A DNA stretch of 64,000 bases, taken from contig CAVSCF010000011.1 of NCBI GenBank assembly GCA_963726405.1, forward strand, positions 413,675-477,674, in the 5' to 3' direction. Source of the stretch: JAOUJD01 sp963726405. Its GTDB lineage: Bacteria; Pseudomonadota; Gammaproteobacteria; Burkholderiales; Burkholderiaceae_F. Shown piece after piece: positions 46,382 to 57,676 of this stretch (the stretch's first letter is position 1; each line of letters opens with the position of its first letter). Both the position numbers and the translations under genes were made by a program. The notes under the pieces were generated by a model. The model worked only from the letters and a program-made list of their open reading frames with translations, had not been told where the DNA came from and did not search any database.

Positions 46382-46410
46382 AAACCCCGCTTCGGCGGGG
46401 TTTTTCTTTT
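46382..46410 (+). terminator. Rho-independent terminator after the PEP-CTERM gene
   Basis: AAACCCCGC-TTCG-GCGGGGTTT is a perfect stem with a UUCG tetraloop followed by TTCTTTT, about 20 bases after the stop codon. Confidence 0.92.
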
Positions 46411-46523
46411 TCCTGGCGGCGCCGTCAGTACGGCCCGATTGCTCGGGTCACCGTCTTTCTTCCGGTATTGCGCTGCGCCGAGCTTGGTAGATTGCGGTTT
46501 TCACCCGGTTCTACCTCGCTGCA

Positions 46524-48617
46524 GTGAATAGCTGGTACCTCAATCCCGGCGCGTGGACCTACGGCGCCTGCGCCGTCGCGTATGCGTGGCTGGCCTTCAA
46601 GCTGGTGGCTCAATGGCACCCGGGTGGCAAGCCGGCAATGCTGCTCGCCATGGCGCTTGGATCGAGCGCGGCCGCGGTCGCATCGGTCGCGTTCGCCGTT
46701 CAGCTGACGGTCGGGCTGGGATGGGTCGCCGCGGTCCTGGACTTTGCCAGAGCGGGGCTGACACTTGGATTTCTCCTCGCGTTCCTTGGTTCGAGGCGCG
46801 AGGGCGCTTCGGCAAGACAACGGGGGCGCGACATCGCGCCATTGCTTGGTCTCGCAATCGTCTTGCTGCTGGCCTGGCTGCTTGTCGGCGTCCGGCCGCC
46901 ACGCGTGCTCGACCCGAATGCGGTGAGCCGGCACATCGGCTTCGGCAGTGCTCTCGGCGTGGCCGTCTTCGGCCTGATGCTGGTGGAGGAGTGCTACCGA
47001 CGCACGCCTGTATCAGCGCGCTGGCAGGTTCGACCACTGCTTCTCGGCCTGGGCGGCATCCTGGCCTTCGACCTTGTCCTGTACTCCGACGCGCTGCTTT
47101 TCGGGGTGCTGGATTTCGATCTGTGGGTGGCGCGCGGCTTTGCGCAGGCGCTCACCGTTCCGCTCATCCTCGTCACACTGAATCGGTGCCGGGACTGGTC
47201 TTTCGAACTCTCGGTGTCTCGCGGCGTCGTGGCCGGTTCGACGACCCTGGCACTGACCGGCGGTTACCTGCTTCTGGTGGCGGGTGCCGGGTTCCTGCTG
47301 AAGGAAATCGGAGGGTCGTGGGGCCGTGCCCTCCAGTCCGTCCTGCTTTTCGCGGCCGTCCTCGCGATGGTCGTGATCGGCCTGTCGGCGACGTTCCGGG
47401 CCAAGGTCCGCGTGCTCGTATCGAAGCACTTCTTCAGCTACCGGTACGACTATCGCGAAGAGTGGCTGCGCCTGACTAACACACTGGTCTCGGGACCTGC
47501 GGCCCGGCCGTGGTCGGCCTGCCTCGATGCGCTCGGGAACCTGGTCGAGAGTCCCGGCGGCGCGCTGTGGTTTCGCAGTGCCGAGGGTGGTTATCGGCAG
47601 GTGGAGCGCTCCGGCTTCCCCGCCTCCACGCAATTGCTTCCCGATGACGCGTCTCTCCCCGCCTTCCTGACCCGGACCGGCTGGGTCCTCGATGTCAGCG
47701 ACGTGCTGAGGCGTTCGTCCGCATTTCCGGGCCTTTCCCTGCCGGCCGACATCGTGAACGTGCGCGACGCGTGGCTGATCGTGCCGCTCATGACCGCGCG
47801 GGATCTCGTGGGCTTCGTGGTGCTGACTACGCCGCGGGTCGCGGTCGACCTGGACTGGGAAGTCCGTGATCTCCTCAAGGCCGCCGGGCGCCAGGCGGCC
47901 GGGTATGTCGCCTACACCCAGGCCACGGAGGCCCTGCTCGAGGCCCAGAAGTTCGATGCCTTCCATCGCATGTCGACCTTTGTCGTGCATGACCTGAAAA
48001 ACCTGATCGCCCAGCTGCAGCTCCTGCTTTCGAATGCCGAGCGTCACCGTGACAATCCGGAGTTTCAGCGGGACATGATGAGGACGATCGAACATGTCGT
48101 CGGCCGGATGCACCAGTTGACCCTGCAGTTGCGGCCGGAAGCGTCGGCGCGGGACCGTCCGCAGCCGGTCGACGTGGGGGCGATCGTTCGGCGCGTCCAA
48201 ACGCTTCGGCTCGGCGGCCGCGATGGCCTGGTCGTCGATGTCGAGGAGGGCGCCTTCGCCTGGGCGCATGACGATCTGCTCGAGCGTGTGATCGCGCATC
48301 TGGTCCAGAATGCCTTCGAGGCATCCCGGCACCCGGGGCAGGAAGTCACCGTTCGGGTCAGGTGCAGCGTGGAAATGGTAACGATCGAAGTCACCGATCG
48401 GGGCAAGGGGATGACCGCGGAATTCATCCGCGAACGCCTGTTCCGACCGTTCCAGACGACCAAGGAATCCGGCATGGGCATTGGCGTGTTCGAGTGCCAG
48501 CAGTACGTTCAGCAGATGGGGGGTCGCATCGACGTGAAGAGCGCGCCGGGCGAAGGGACGCAGATCACCGTGCGGCTGCCGGCGGTGACGCCCAGCCGGA
48601 TGGGAGCCGCGGCGTGA
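46524..48617 (+). CDS. prsK: XrtA/PEP-CTERM system histidine kinase PrsK
   Basis: A 697-residue inner-membrane sensor kinase. The N-terminal 300 residues hold about nine transmembrane helices, then a GAF-like region (about 320-460), then the kinase core: the phospho-acceptor His489 in VVHDLKNLIAQLQLLL, N box HLVQNAFEAS, G1 DRGKGM and G2 SGMGIGVFE. This architecture is that of PrsK, which occurs with XrtA exosortase. It would phosphorylate PrsR. GTG 46524 is the start; its stop overlaps prsR (GTGA). Confidence 0.92.
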   Translation: MNSWYLNPGAWTYGACAVAYAWLAFKLVAQWHPGGKPAMLLAMALGSSAAAVASVAFAVQLTVGLGWVAAVLDFARAGLTLGFLLAFLGSRREGASARQRGRDIAPLLGLAIVLLLAWLLVGVRPPRVLDPNAVSRHIGFGSALGVAVFGLMLVEECYRRTPVSARWQVRPLLLGLGGILAFDLVLYSDALLFGVLDFDLWVARGFAQALTVPLILVTLNRCRDWSFELSVSRGVVAGSTTLALTGGYLLLVAGAGFLLKEIGGSWGRALQSVLLFAAVLAMVVIGLSATFRAKVRVLVSKHFFSYRYDYREEWLRLTNTLVSGPAARPWSACLDALGNLVESPGGALWFRSAEGGYRQVERSGFPASTQLLPDDASLPAFLTRTGWVLDVSDVLRRSSAFPGLSLPADIVNVRDAWLIVPLMTARDLVGFVVLTTPRVAVDLDWEVRDLLKAAGRQAAGYVAYTQATEALLEAQKFDAFHRMSTFVVHDLKNLIAQLQLLLSNAERHRDNPEFQRDMMRTIEHVVGRMHQLTLQLRPEASARDRPQPVDVGAIVRRVQTLRLGGRDGLVVDVEEGAFAWAHDDLLERVIAHLVQNAFEASRHPGQEVTVRVRCSVEMVTIEVTDRGKGMTAEFIRERLFRPFQTTKESGMGIGVFECQQYVQQMGGRIDVKSAPGEGTQITVRLPAVTPSRMGAAA

Positions 48618-49972
48618 CCGACCCCCGCCGTTGCCTGCTCGTCGTCGAGGACGATCCCGCGCTGCAGACGCAGATGAAGTGGGCGTTCGACGGCTACGAG
48701 GTGGCACTCGCCGCCGACCGCGAGGAGGCCATCGCGCAGGTGCGCCGCTTCGAGCCGGCGGTGGTGACGCTCGACCTCGGCCTGCCTCCCGAGCCCGGCA
48801 ACGTGACGGAAGGCTTCCGGACGCTGGAGAAGATCATCGAACTGGCGCCGGATACGAAAGTCATCGTGGTGACCGGCCAGCACGACAGCGCGAACGCGCG
48901 CCGGGCCGTCGCGCTCGGTGCCTACGACTTCTTCGCCAAGCCCTTCGATGCAGCCACGGTCACCCTGATCATCGACCGTGCGTTCCGGATGCACGAATTG
49001 CAGACGGAAAACCGCCGGCTGCTGGCCGCGCGGTCCGACGAGGGCAGCCGCATCCTCACTGGCGCACCCGAGATGCAGCAGGTGTGCAGGATGGTCGAAC
49101 GGGTGGGCGCCACCACGGCGGCGGTCCTGCTGCTCGGCGAGTCGGGCACCGGCAAGGAACTGCTCGCGCGCGCGCTGCACGAGGCGTCGCCCCGCAAGGA
49201 CAAGCGCTTTGTCGCGATCAACTGCGCGGCGATTCCCGATACGCTGCTCGAGAGCGAACTGTTCGGCTACGAGCGCGGTGCTTTCACGGGCGCGAACAAG
49301 CAGACGCCGGGCCGCATCGAGACCGCCAACCTGGGCACGCTGTTCCTCGACGAGATCGGCGACCTGCCGATGCCGTTGCAGGCCAAGCTGCTGCGCTTCC
49401 TGCAGGAGCGAACGATCGAGCGACTGGGGGGACGTGAGGAGATCCCGATCGACGTCCGCGTCGTCAGCGCGACCCACCAGAACCTGAGCGATCGGATCAC
49501 CACGGGCCAGTTCCGTGAGGACCTTTTCTATCGCCTGGCCGAGATCGTCGTGACGGTGCCGGCGTTGCGGGACCGTTCGGGCGACGCCGCGTTGCTCGCG
49601 CACGCGTTCGTTCGTCGCTTCGCGGACGAGCAGAAGCGGGGCCGGCTCACCCTTGGCGACGAGGCCGTGAGCGTCATCGAACGACATCGCTGGCCTGGCA
49701 ACGTGCGGGAACTCGAGAACGTCATCAAGCGGGCCGTGATCCTGTGCGACGGCCCGGTCATCAAGCCGCGCGATCTGGGGCTGGAGGCCGGGTCCGCGGA
49801 CGACGAGCCGCTGAACCTGCGGGAGGCGCGCGAGAGCGCCGAGCGGCGCGAGGTGGTCCGCGCGCTGGCGCGCGTGAACGGCAACCTGTCGAAAGCCGCG
49901 GATCTGCTGGGGATCAGCCGTCCCACGCTGTATGACCTGCTGAACCGCTTCGGCCTGCGCAAGCAGGATTGA
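48614..49972 (+). CDS. prsR: XrtA/PEP-CTERM system sigma-54 response regulator PrsR
   Basis: A 452-residue NtrC-type activator. The receiver domain (residues 5-125) has the phospho-acceptor Asp54 in VVTLDLGLPP; the AAA+ domain has Walker A GESGTGKE (from 175) and the sigma-54 contact loop GAFTGA (222-227); a Fis-type helix-turn-helix ends the protein (LSKAADLLGISRPTLYDLL). It would activate sigma-54 promoters of PEP-CTERM genes such as the one at 45609. It is coupled to prsK. Confidence 0.93.
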   Translation: MTDPRRCLLVVEDDPALQTQMKWAFDGYEVALAADREEAIAQVRRFEPAVVTLDLGLPPEPGNVTEGFRTLEKIIELAPDTKVIVVTGQHDSANARRAVALGAYDFFAKPFDAATVTLIIDRAFRMHELQTENRRLLAARSDEGSRILTGAPEMQQVCRMVERVGATTAAVLLLGESGTGKELLARALHEASPRKDKRFVAINCAAIPDTLLESELFGYERGAFTGANKQTPGRIETANLGTLFLDEIGDLPMPLQAKLLRFLQERTIERLGGREEIPIDVRVVSATHQNLSDRITTGQFREDLFYRLAEIVVTVPALRDRSGDAALLAHAFVRRFADEQKRGRLTLGDEAVSVIERHRWPGNVRELENVIKRAVILCDGPVIKPRDLGLEAGSADDEPLNLREARESAERREVVRALARVNGNLSKAADLLGISRPTLYDLLNRFGLRKQD

Positions 49973-50003
49973 TCGAAACGAAGAAATCCGGATGGGGTGT
50001 CGC

Positions 50004-52785
50004 ATGACTGAACGTTTCCTCTCGAAGAAGCTCTTGGCCGTGTTGGCGACCTGCGCGGCGATCCTGCTTTCGGGATGCGGACGTGACGACGCGGCGGCGC
50101 TTCTGAGTTCCGCGCGCGACTACCAGGCGAAGAACGATCACAACGCCGCCATCATCCAGCTGCGGAACGTGCTGCAGAAGCATCCCGAAAACGGCGAGGC
50201 TCGCCTGCTGCTCGGCCAGTCCTCCCTGGTCCTCGGCGATGCGCCGACGGCCGAGAAGGAATTCCGCAAGGCGCTCGAGTACGGACAGCCGCCCGCCATC
50301 GTGGTCCCGCTGATCGCCGCGGCGTTGCTGCAAGGGTGGATCGCCGGACAAGGTCATCTCCGAGTTCGGCGAGAAGACGCTGGACGATGCGAAGGCCAAC
50401 GCCGAGCTGAAGGCGCATGTCGGCGAGGCCCATCTGGGCAAGGGCGATCCGAAGAGCGCGGCGACGGCGTTTGCTACAGCGCTGCAAAGCGATCCGGCCA
50501 ACGTCCGCGCGCAGCTGGGGAACGTCCGGCTGATGGCGGGCGCGGGGAAGTTGCCCGAGGCGACGTCGGACGCCGAAAAACTCGCGGCGGCCTATCCCAC
50601 GTCCCCGGATGCGCACCTGCTGGTGAGCCAGCTCAAGCTCGCGCAGGGCGACCGCGCAGGTGCCGTTGCCTCGCTTCAGCGGGCGATCGATGCCGCGCCG
50701 GCCAACGCCGGCCCCCGCCTGCAGCTGATTGCGCTCCTCATCGCCGACCACCAGCTTGACGCGGCCACTGCGCAGATCGCCGCGGCGCGAGCCGCCCGCG
50801 CCCCCGCGCTGCAGCTCCTGTTCTTTGAATCGCAGGTCGCGGCCGGCAACAAGGATTTCGCCAAGGCGCGGGAGATCGTGCAGCAGGTGCTGAAGAAGGC
50901 GCCCGGCCACGTGCCATCGCTGGTCCTGCTCGGCGGGCTCGAACTGCAGGACAAGCAGTACGTGCAGGCACAGGCCCAGTTGCAGAGTGCGCTGGCGATC
51001 GAGCCCAGGCACATGGGCGCCCGGTCCCTGCTCGCTCGCTCTTATCTCGCCTCGAACCAGCCGGCGCGCGCGCTGGAAACGCTCCAGCCGGTCATCGGCA
51101 CGGGGGCCGAACTCGACCCGTCGATGCTGATGTTGGTCGGTGAAGCGCAGTTCGCTAGCGGCGATCTCAAGCAGGCGGCGACGTCGTTCGACGCCGCGTC
51201 GAAGTCGAAGGCGCAGCAGCCGCTCGCCGAGACCCGCCTGGCGCAGATCGCCGTCGTCAGCGGCGACGTCGAGGGTGGCGTACGTAAGCTCGAGAGCCTG
51301 GCAGCGGACGAGGGCGCTTCGGCGCAGACCGAGATGGCGCTGCTGGCCGGGTACCTGAGACAGGGCGAAACGGCAAGGGCGCTCGACGTCGCGCGGGGCA
51401 TGGTGAAGAAGCGACCGAACGATCCGGCCGCGCACCACACACTGGGGTCCGTGCTGTTGATACGGAAGGAAACGGCGCAGGCGCGCGCTGCCTTTTCGAA
51501 GGCAGTCGAACTCAATCCGACCTTCATGCCCGCGGTCGCCGCGCTCGCCCAGCTCGACCTCCAGGAGAACAAGACGGCGGAGGCACGGGCCCGCTTCGAA
51601 GCGGTACTGGTCAAGGAGCCGAAGAACGAGAACGCGCTGCTCGGACTCGCCGAAGTGATGGCGCGTGCGAAGGCGCCGTCGTCGGAGATCATCGCCGTCC
51701 TGAAGCGTGCGATCGACGCGAACCCCCAGTCGGTGAACGCGCGCCTGGCACTGATCAACCTGCATCTGCGTGACCGCGACAATCGCGCGGCATTGACCGC
51801 CGCCCAGGAGGCGGCCGGCGCGGTGGGCAAGGATTCGCGCGTCCTCGATGCACTCGGCCGCGCGCAGGCCGCCGCTGGAGAAACGAACCAGGCGATCGAT
51901 ACGTTCAACCGCCTCGCAGCGGCGGAGCCGAAATCGATCGTTCCCCTGATGCGGCTCGCCTCCCTGCACGCCAGCGTCAATGCGATGGACAAGGCGGTCG
52001 ATGCGCTGGTTCGCGCCCAGCGCATCGCGCCGGGGGACATGAACGTGACCCGGGACCTGGCGCTCGCCTACCTGGCGCAGGGCAAGCCGGACGAGGCTCT
52101 GAAGCAGGCACGGGCACTGCAGCAGTCCGCTCCGAAGTCCGCCCTCGGCCTCGTGCTGGAAGGCGACGTGCATGCGAGTGGCAAGCAGTGGCCCGCCGCC
52201 GAGAAGGCATATCGCGAAGCACTGAAGGTCGAGCCGGCGTCTGCCGCTGCGGCAATCAAGCTCCATAGCGTGCTGTTGGCGGCGAGCAAGCCGGCCGACG
52301 CCGATGGCCTGGCCCGCAAGTGGGTGGCGGATCATCCGAAGGACGCTGTGTTCCGCGGCTACCTGGGCGAGCGCGCGCTGCGGGCACGCGACTACAAGGC
52401 CGCGGCCGCGCACTACCAGGCCGTGGTCGAGCAGCAACCGGACAACGCGATCGCGCTGAACAACCTGGCGTGGGCCCTGGGCCAGGTCGGCGACCCGAGG
52501 GCGATCGGCTATGCGGAGCGCGCCCTCAAGGTGGCCCCGGACAGCGCGAGCGTGCTCGATACGGCAGGCACCTTGCTGAGCGCCAAGGGGGATCCGAAGG
52601 GACTGGACTATCTGTCACGCGCGGTGCAACTGGCGCCGCAGCGGCACGAAATCCGCCTGAACTATGCCAAGGCGCTGCTGAAAGCAGGGCGCAAGGAAGA
52701 GGCCCGCAAGGAACTGACGCAGTTGCAGGGCGTGAGCCAGGACTTTGCGGGCAAGACCGAAGTGGCCGACCTGCTGGCAAAGTAG
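50004..52785 (+). pseudogene. prsT: XrtA/PEP-CTERM system TPR lipoprotein PrsT, one-base frameshift
   Basis: A long tetratricopeptide protein of about 926 residues when joined. The N-terminal frame (50004 to about 50330) has a lipoprotein signal (ATCAAILLSGCGRD) and the first repeats. The second frame (about 50330-52785) begins KGGSPDKVISEFGEKTLDD and continues with some 20 TPRs to the end. The join needs removal of one base near 50332. PrsT is part of the PEP-CTERM/EPS system and probably acts in polysaccharide assembly or secretion in the periplasm. It follows prsR by 31 bases. Confidence 0.85.
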
Positions 52786-52826
52786 GTCGGGCGTTGACGA
52801 ATTTAATAAGAGAAGGCGCAATCAAA

Positions 52827-54107
<1,281 letters not shown>

Positions 54108-54137
54108 CAAGCGGGCCGAGGGCGGCGCGGAGGCAAG

Positions 54138-54917
54138 GTGATCGCCGCTAGAGCGCTCATTGCTCCGCTCCTCCTCGCGTTTCTCGGGGCGGTGCCGGCA
54201 AGCTCGGCCCAGTCAAATTCGACCATCGCCAGGGTGAAGCTGTCGGTGGTCGCCATCGGCACCTATCAGGCGACCCGAGTTCCGCAGTTCCGCTTTTCCG
54301 GGACCGGGTTCGCGATCGCCGATGGGACCGTCCTGGCGACCAACGCGCACGTCCTGCCGGCCGTGCTGGAACCCGGGGCCGATCCGGAAGTGCTGGTGGC
54401 CATGTTGCCGACGGCCGATCCGTCCCGGCCGGAGCCGCGCCGCTTGACGCGGCTTGCCGTTGACGCGGAACACGATGTCGCCCTGGCGAAGATGACCGGG
54501 CTGCCGTTGCCTGCGTTGCGGTTGCGCGATTCCGCCTCGGTGGTGGAGGGTGACCGGTTGCTGTTCACCGGGTTTCCGATCGGGTCCGTGCTTGGATTGT
54601 TCGCGGCGACACACCAGGCCATGGTGGCTGCCATCGCGCCGGTTGCCATACCGGCCGCGAGCGGTCAGCAACTCGATCCGAAGGTCGTCCGGCGCCTGCG
54701 CAACGACGCCTTCCCCGTGTTCCAACTCGATGCCACGGCCTATCCGGGCAACAGCGGCAGTCCCCTCTACGACCCGGCGACCGGCGACGTGGTCGGCATC
54801 CTCAACATGGTCTTCGTCAAGTCGACCAAGGAGTCCGCCCTGACGCAGCCCTCCGGGATCAGCTACGCCATCCCGTCGCGTTTTCTCACCGAACTTCTCG
54901 CGGGTGTCAAGCCGTGA
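54138..54917 (+). CDS. Secreted trypsin-like serine protease
   Basis: A 259-residue exported protease with a signal peptide ending PASSAQ. The catalytic triad is visible: His in LATNAHVLP, Asp in AEHDVALAKM and Ser in YPGNSGSPLYD. It resembles the DegP/S1C protease domain but has no PDZ domain. GTG 54138 follows CGGAGG. The substrate is unknown; its position in the XrtA locus suggests a periplasmic maturation or quality-control role. Confidence 0.82.
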   Translation: MIAARALIAPLLLAFLGAVPASSAQSNSTIARVKLSVVAIGTYQATRVPQFRFSGTGFAIADGTVLATNAHVLPAVLEPGADPEVLVAMLPTADPSRPEPRRLTRLAVDAEHDVALAKMTGLPLPALRLRDSASVVEGDRLLFTGFPIGSVLGLFAATHQAMVAAIAPVAIPAASGQQLDPKVVRRLRNDAFPVFQLDATAYPGNSGSPLYDPATGDVVGILNMVFVKSTKESALTQPSGISYAIPSRFLTELLAGVKP

Positions 54918-55431
54918 AGCGCGCGGAATCTGCCCGGAATCTATCGTTTCGCTGTCCCTGCCGCTGACTAGCATCGTCCGGAGTCCGGCGCTGCCGCGCC
55001 CGACCTCCGGGATCGGTTGATTCGTCGCGCGCCCGTCGGAGCGCGGTCGGCGAACGGGAACCGACGGAAAGCCGTTGCGGCGGGGGATTAACTTGTTTAG
55101 GCTATTTCCAAGAGCCCGATGCCGGGGTTGTAAGGGCGAGGGCTGACTTATGCCCTGCGCCATCGGGGCTCATGCACTACAGCCGACGGACAGTCAAGCG
55201 GAAGAAGCCGCATGTTTCGTGCCGCGGATCAGGCTGGTGGGGGCCGGGTCCGTCCCTGATACTCAATCGATCGTGTCGCCGCTGCAGGAGGAAAGAAAGG
55301 ATTGCCGCGTGACTGTGTCGTGTCTCTGACACTTGAGGCCGGCGTGCACAGTCATAGATACATCTCGAACACGAGCAACCAAGACCCGCCCGACGCTTCG
55401 GCGCGCAAGGGGGCAAGAGGAAGGAACTGCT
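54918..55431 (+). other. 514-base gap with a structured region before the priming transferase
   Basis: No gene is seen. A long-range stem pairs GAGCCCGATG (55112-55121) with CATCGGGGCTC (55161-55171, one bulge) and encloses a hairpin AGGGC/GCCCT (55133-55137 with 55152-55156). A smaller hairpin CGACGG-AAAG-CCGTTG lies near 55060. The element may be a structured 5' leader of the exopolysaccharide operon or a promoter-region repeat; it matches no riboswitch I know. Confidence 0.4.
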
Positions 55432-56829
55432 GTGATCAGTCTTTCGCGTCGACCGACGCCGGTGGCCTCGTTTGCGGACATGGGCTTGTTCGCCGTGTTC
55501 TGCATCGTATCGATGCTGCTCGCGGTGTCGGTACAGTTGGCTCCCTACGGAGTCTCTCCGCGCTCGGTTGTAGTCCCCGCTGTGGCCTTTGCGTTCGTCA
55601 TCACGGCCATCGCCACCATGTTCGGGCTGTTTCGCGGCGGAGAGCGCAAGCCGCTGCAGGTGGTGTTCACCCGCACTCTGCTGGCCCTGGCAATCGGTGC
55701 TCCGGTCTGCTACGTGGTCTTCGGAGCCTTTCCTCAAGCCGGAGCGCCGCGCGCGCTGCTGCCGTATGCAGCGCTGTTCACGCTCAGTGCAGTCATCCTG
55801 GTGCGCCCTGTGCTGCTCGCGGCGCTCTTTACCGGTTTCGGCGGGCGCCGCACCCTGATCGTCGGTACAGGGGCGGATGCGCTGGCGGTCGAGGAATTGA
55901 TCAACCATCACGGACCGCGCGGTGCAACGGTTGTCGGCTTCTATCCTGCGGGTGCACCGGAAGAAAAGGGCGGCGGCGACAAGGTCGGACGCGCCCCGAC
56001 CTTTCCATCGACCATGAAACTGCAGTCGATCGTCGAACGGTTCGGCGTGAACGAAGTCATTGTCGCCGTCCGCGAGCAGCGCGGAGGCGCGGTGCCGGTG
56101 GACGACCTGCTGGTATGCCGCGTGGCAGGCGTCCCGGTGTCCGACCTGTCGGCGTTCTACGAGCGGATGCGGGGCGAAGTCCCGGTCGACTCCCTGAAGG
56201 CGAGTTGGCTGATCTATGGCGAAGGGTTTGTCCAGAGTCCGGTTCGGCGGCTCACCAAGCGCCTGACCGATGTCATCGCCGCGTCGGTGCTGCTGTTTCT
56301 TGCGCTCCCGGTCCTCCTGCTGGCGACGCTCGCCATCCTTGTCGAGAGCGGGCTGCCGATCCTTTTCACCCAGGAACGTGTCGGCAGAGGTGGGAGGCCC
56401 TTCAAGGTGCTCAAGCTGCGCACCATGCGAACCGACGCCGAGGGCGATGGTGTCGCGCGGTGGGCGACTGCCAACGACTCGCGGGTGACGCGGGTTGGAG
56501 GGATTTTGCGCAAATTGCGAATCGACGAACTTCCACAGCTCATCAACGTCCTGAGCGGCGAGATGAGCCTGGTCGGACCGCGCCCGGAACGCCCGGTCTT
56601 TGTTGCCCAGTTGCGCGACCAGGTCCGCTTTTACGACCTGCGCCACAGCGTCAAACCGGGCCTGACGGGCTGGGCCCAGATTCGCTACTCGTACGGCGCT
56701 TCAGTCGACGATGCGAGGCGAAAGCTGCAGTTCGACCTGTACTATGTGAAGAACAACACGCTCGTGCTCGACGCGCTGATCCTCGCGGAGACCGTGCGAG
56801 TGGTGCTCTTCGGAGAGGGTGCGCGGTAA
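55432..56829 (+). CDS. XrtA-system priming sugar transferase (undecaprenyl-phosphate sugar phosphotransferase)
   Basis: A 465-residue polyprenyl-phosphate sugar-1-phosphate transferase. It has N-terminal transmembrane helices, a Rossmann-like middle (RTLIVGTGADALAVEEL) and the C-terminal bacterial sugar transferase domain: KRLTDVIAASVLLFLALP, GRPFKVLKLRTMRTDAE, RIDELPQLINVLSGEMSLVG and KPGLTGWAQI. It starts repeat-unit synthesis on the lipid carrier at the inner membrane. The GTG at 55432 follows GAGGAAGGAAC. It is the first gene of the export/assembly run. Confidence 0.9.
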   Translation: MISLSRRPTPVASFADMGLFAVFCIVSMLLAVSVQLAPYGVSPRSVVVPAVAFAFVITAIATMFGLFRGGERKPLQVVFTRTLLALAIGAPVCYVVFGAFPQAGAPRALLPYAALFTLSAVILVRPVLLAALFTGFGGRRTLIVGTGADALAVEELINHHGPRGATVVGFYPAGAPEEKGGGDKVGRAPTFPSTMKLQSIVERFGVNEVIVAVREQRGGAVPVDDLLVCRVAGVPVSDLSAFYERMRGEVPVDSLKASWLIYGEGFVQSPVRRLTKRLTDVIAASVLLFLALPVLLLATLAILVESGLPILFTQERVGRGGRPFKVLKLRTMRTDAEGDGVARWATANDSRVTRVGGILRKLRIDELPQLINVLSGEMSLVGPRPERPVFVAQLRDQVRFYDLRHSVKPGLTGWAQIRYSYGASVDDARRKLQFDLYYVKNNTLVLDALILAETVRVVLFGEGAR

Positions 56830-57009
56830 GTCGACAGGTCAGCCGCATTGTTCCGAACGCCGGCTCTAGCAGAATTCGCTCTCTGGTAGCAAGGGATTGA
56901 GCCGGGCCGCGGCGCCTTAGTGGCGCATCAGACTTGACTTCCGCGTCTTAGACTTGTTTTGTCAGCTGCGTGTACCGCAGCAGTCATCTATCGGTGGAGG
57001 GGCGAGGCC

Positions 57010-57627
57010 ATGAGGCATGCAACGCACGTCATTCGTATCCTGTCGGCCGCAGCGGTCGCGCTGTTGCTTGGCGCCTGCTCAACCGGCAAGTACCCGCCGG
57101 CCCCGACAACCGCCGCGACCCCCGACTACAAGTATGTGATCGGTCCTCTCGACACGGTCAACATCGTTGTCTGGCGGAACCCGGAACTGTCCGCATCCGT
57201 GCCGGTGCGTCCGGACGGTCGGATCAGTACTCCATTGGTCGAAGATCTGCAGGCCCTGGGGAAGAATCCAGCTGAACTTGCACGCGAGATGGAGAAGGCG
57301 CTGTCGAAGTTCATCCGTGACCCGGTGGTCACGGTGATCGTCACCGCCTTCAACGGGCCGTCTGACCAGCAGATCCGGATCATCGGCGAAGCCGCCAGGC
57401 CGCAGGCCGTCGCCTACCGCCAGAACATGACTCTGCTCGACCTGATCATCGTCGCCGGGGGCCTGACCGACTTTGCCGATGGCAACAAGGCCGTGCTCGT
57501 GCGAGGTGCCGAGCAGGGCAAACAGTACGGCGTGCGGCTGAACGACCTCGTGCGGCGCGGCGACATCTCGGCGAACGTCGACGTGCGGCCGGGCGACGTG
57601 CTGATCATTCCGCAGAGCTGGTTCTAG
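57010..57627 (+). CDS. XrtA-system polysaccharide export lipoprotein (Wza/EpsE-like)
   Basis: A 205-residue outer-membrane lipoprotein with lipobox LLLGAC, a Poly_export domain (YKYVIGPLDTVNIVVWRNPELS) and a SLBB domain (IRIIGEAARPQAVAYRQNMTLLD). It would form the export channel. ATG 57010 follows GGAGGGGCGAGG. The 180-base gap before it carries no motif I can name with confidence. Confidence 0.9.
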   Translation: MRHATHVIRILSAAAVALLLGACSTGKYPPAPTTAATPDYKYVIGPLDTVNIVVWRNPELSASVPVRPDGRISTPLVEDLQALGKNPAELAREMEKALSKFIRDPVVTVIVTAFNGPSDQQIRIIGEAARPQAVAYRQNMTLLDLIIVAGGLTDFADGNKAVLVRGAEQGKQYGVRLNDLVRRGDISANVDVRPGDVLIIPQSWF

Positions 57628-57676
57628 GCAATCGCAGGCACTCGAACCGGTTCGACCGTACAGGCGTAGAGGAACG

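Noticed and set aside
50152..52437. 761-codon open frame antisense to prsT
   Set aside because: Mirror of the TPR codon pattern; composition is unnatural and no ribosome site or domain is visible.
50533..52785. Second TPR frame taken as a separate gene starting at 50533
   Set aside because: Codons upstream of 50533 in the same frame (SEFGEKTLDDAKAN) continue the TPR pattern of the first frame, so it is one gene with a one-base break.
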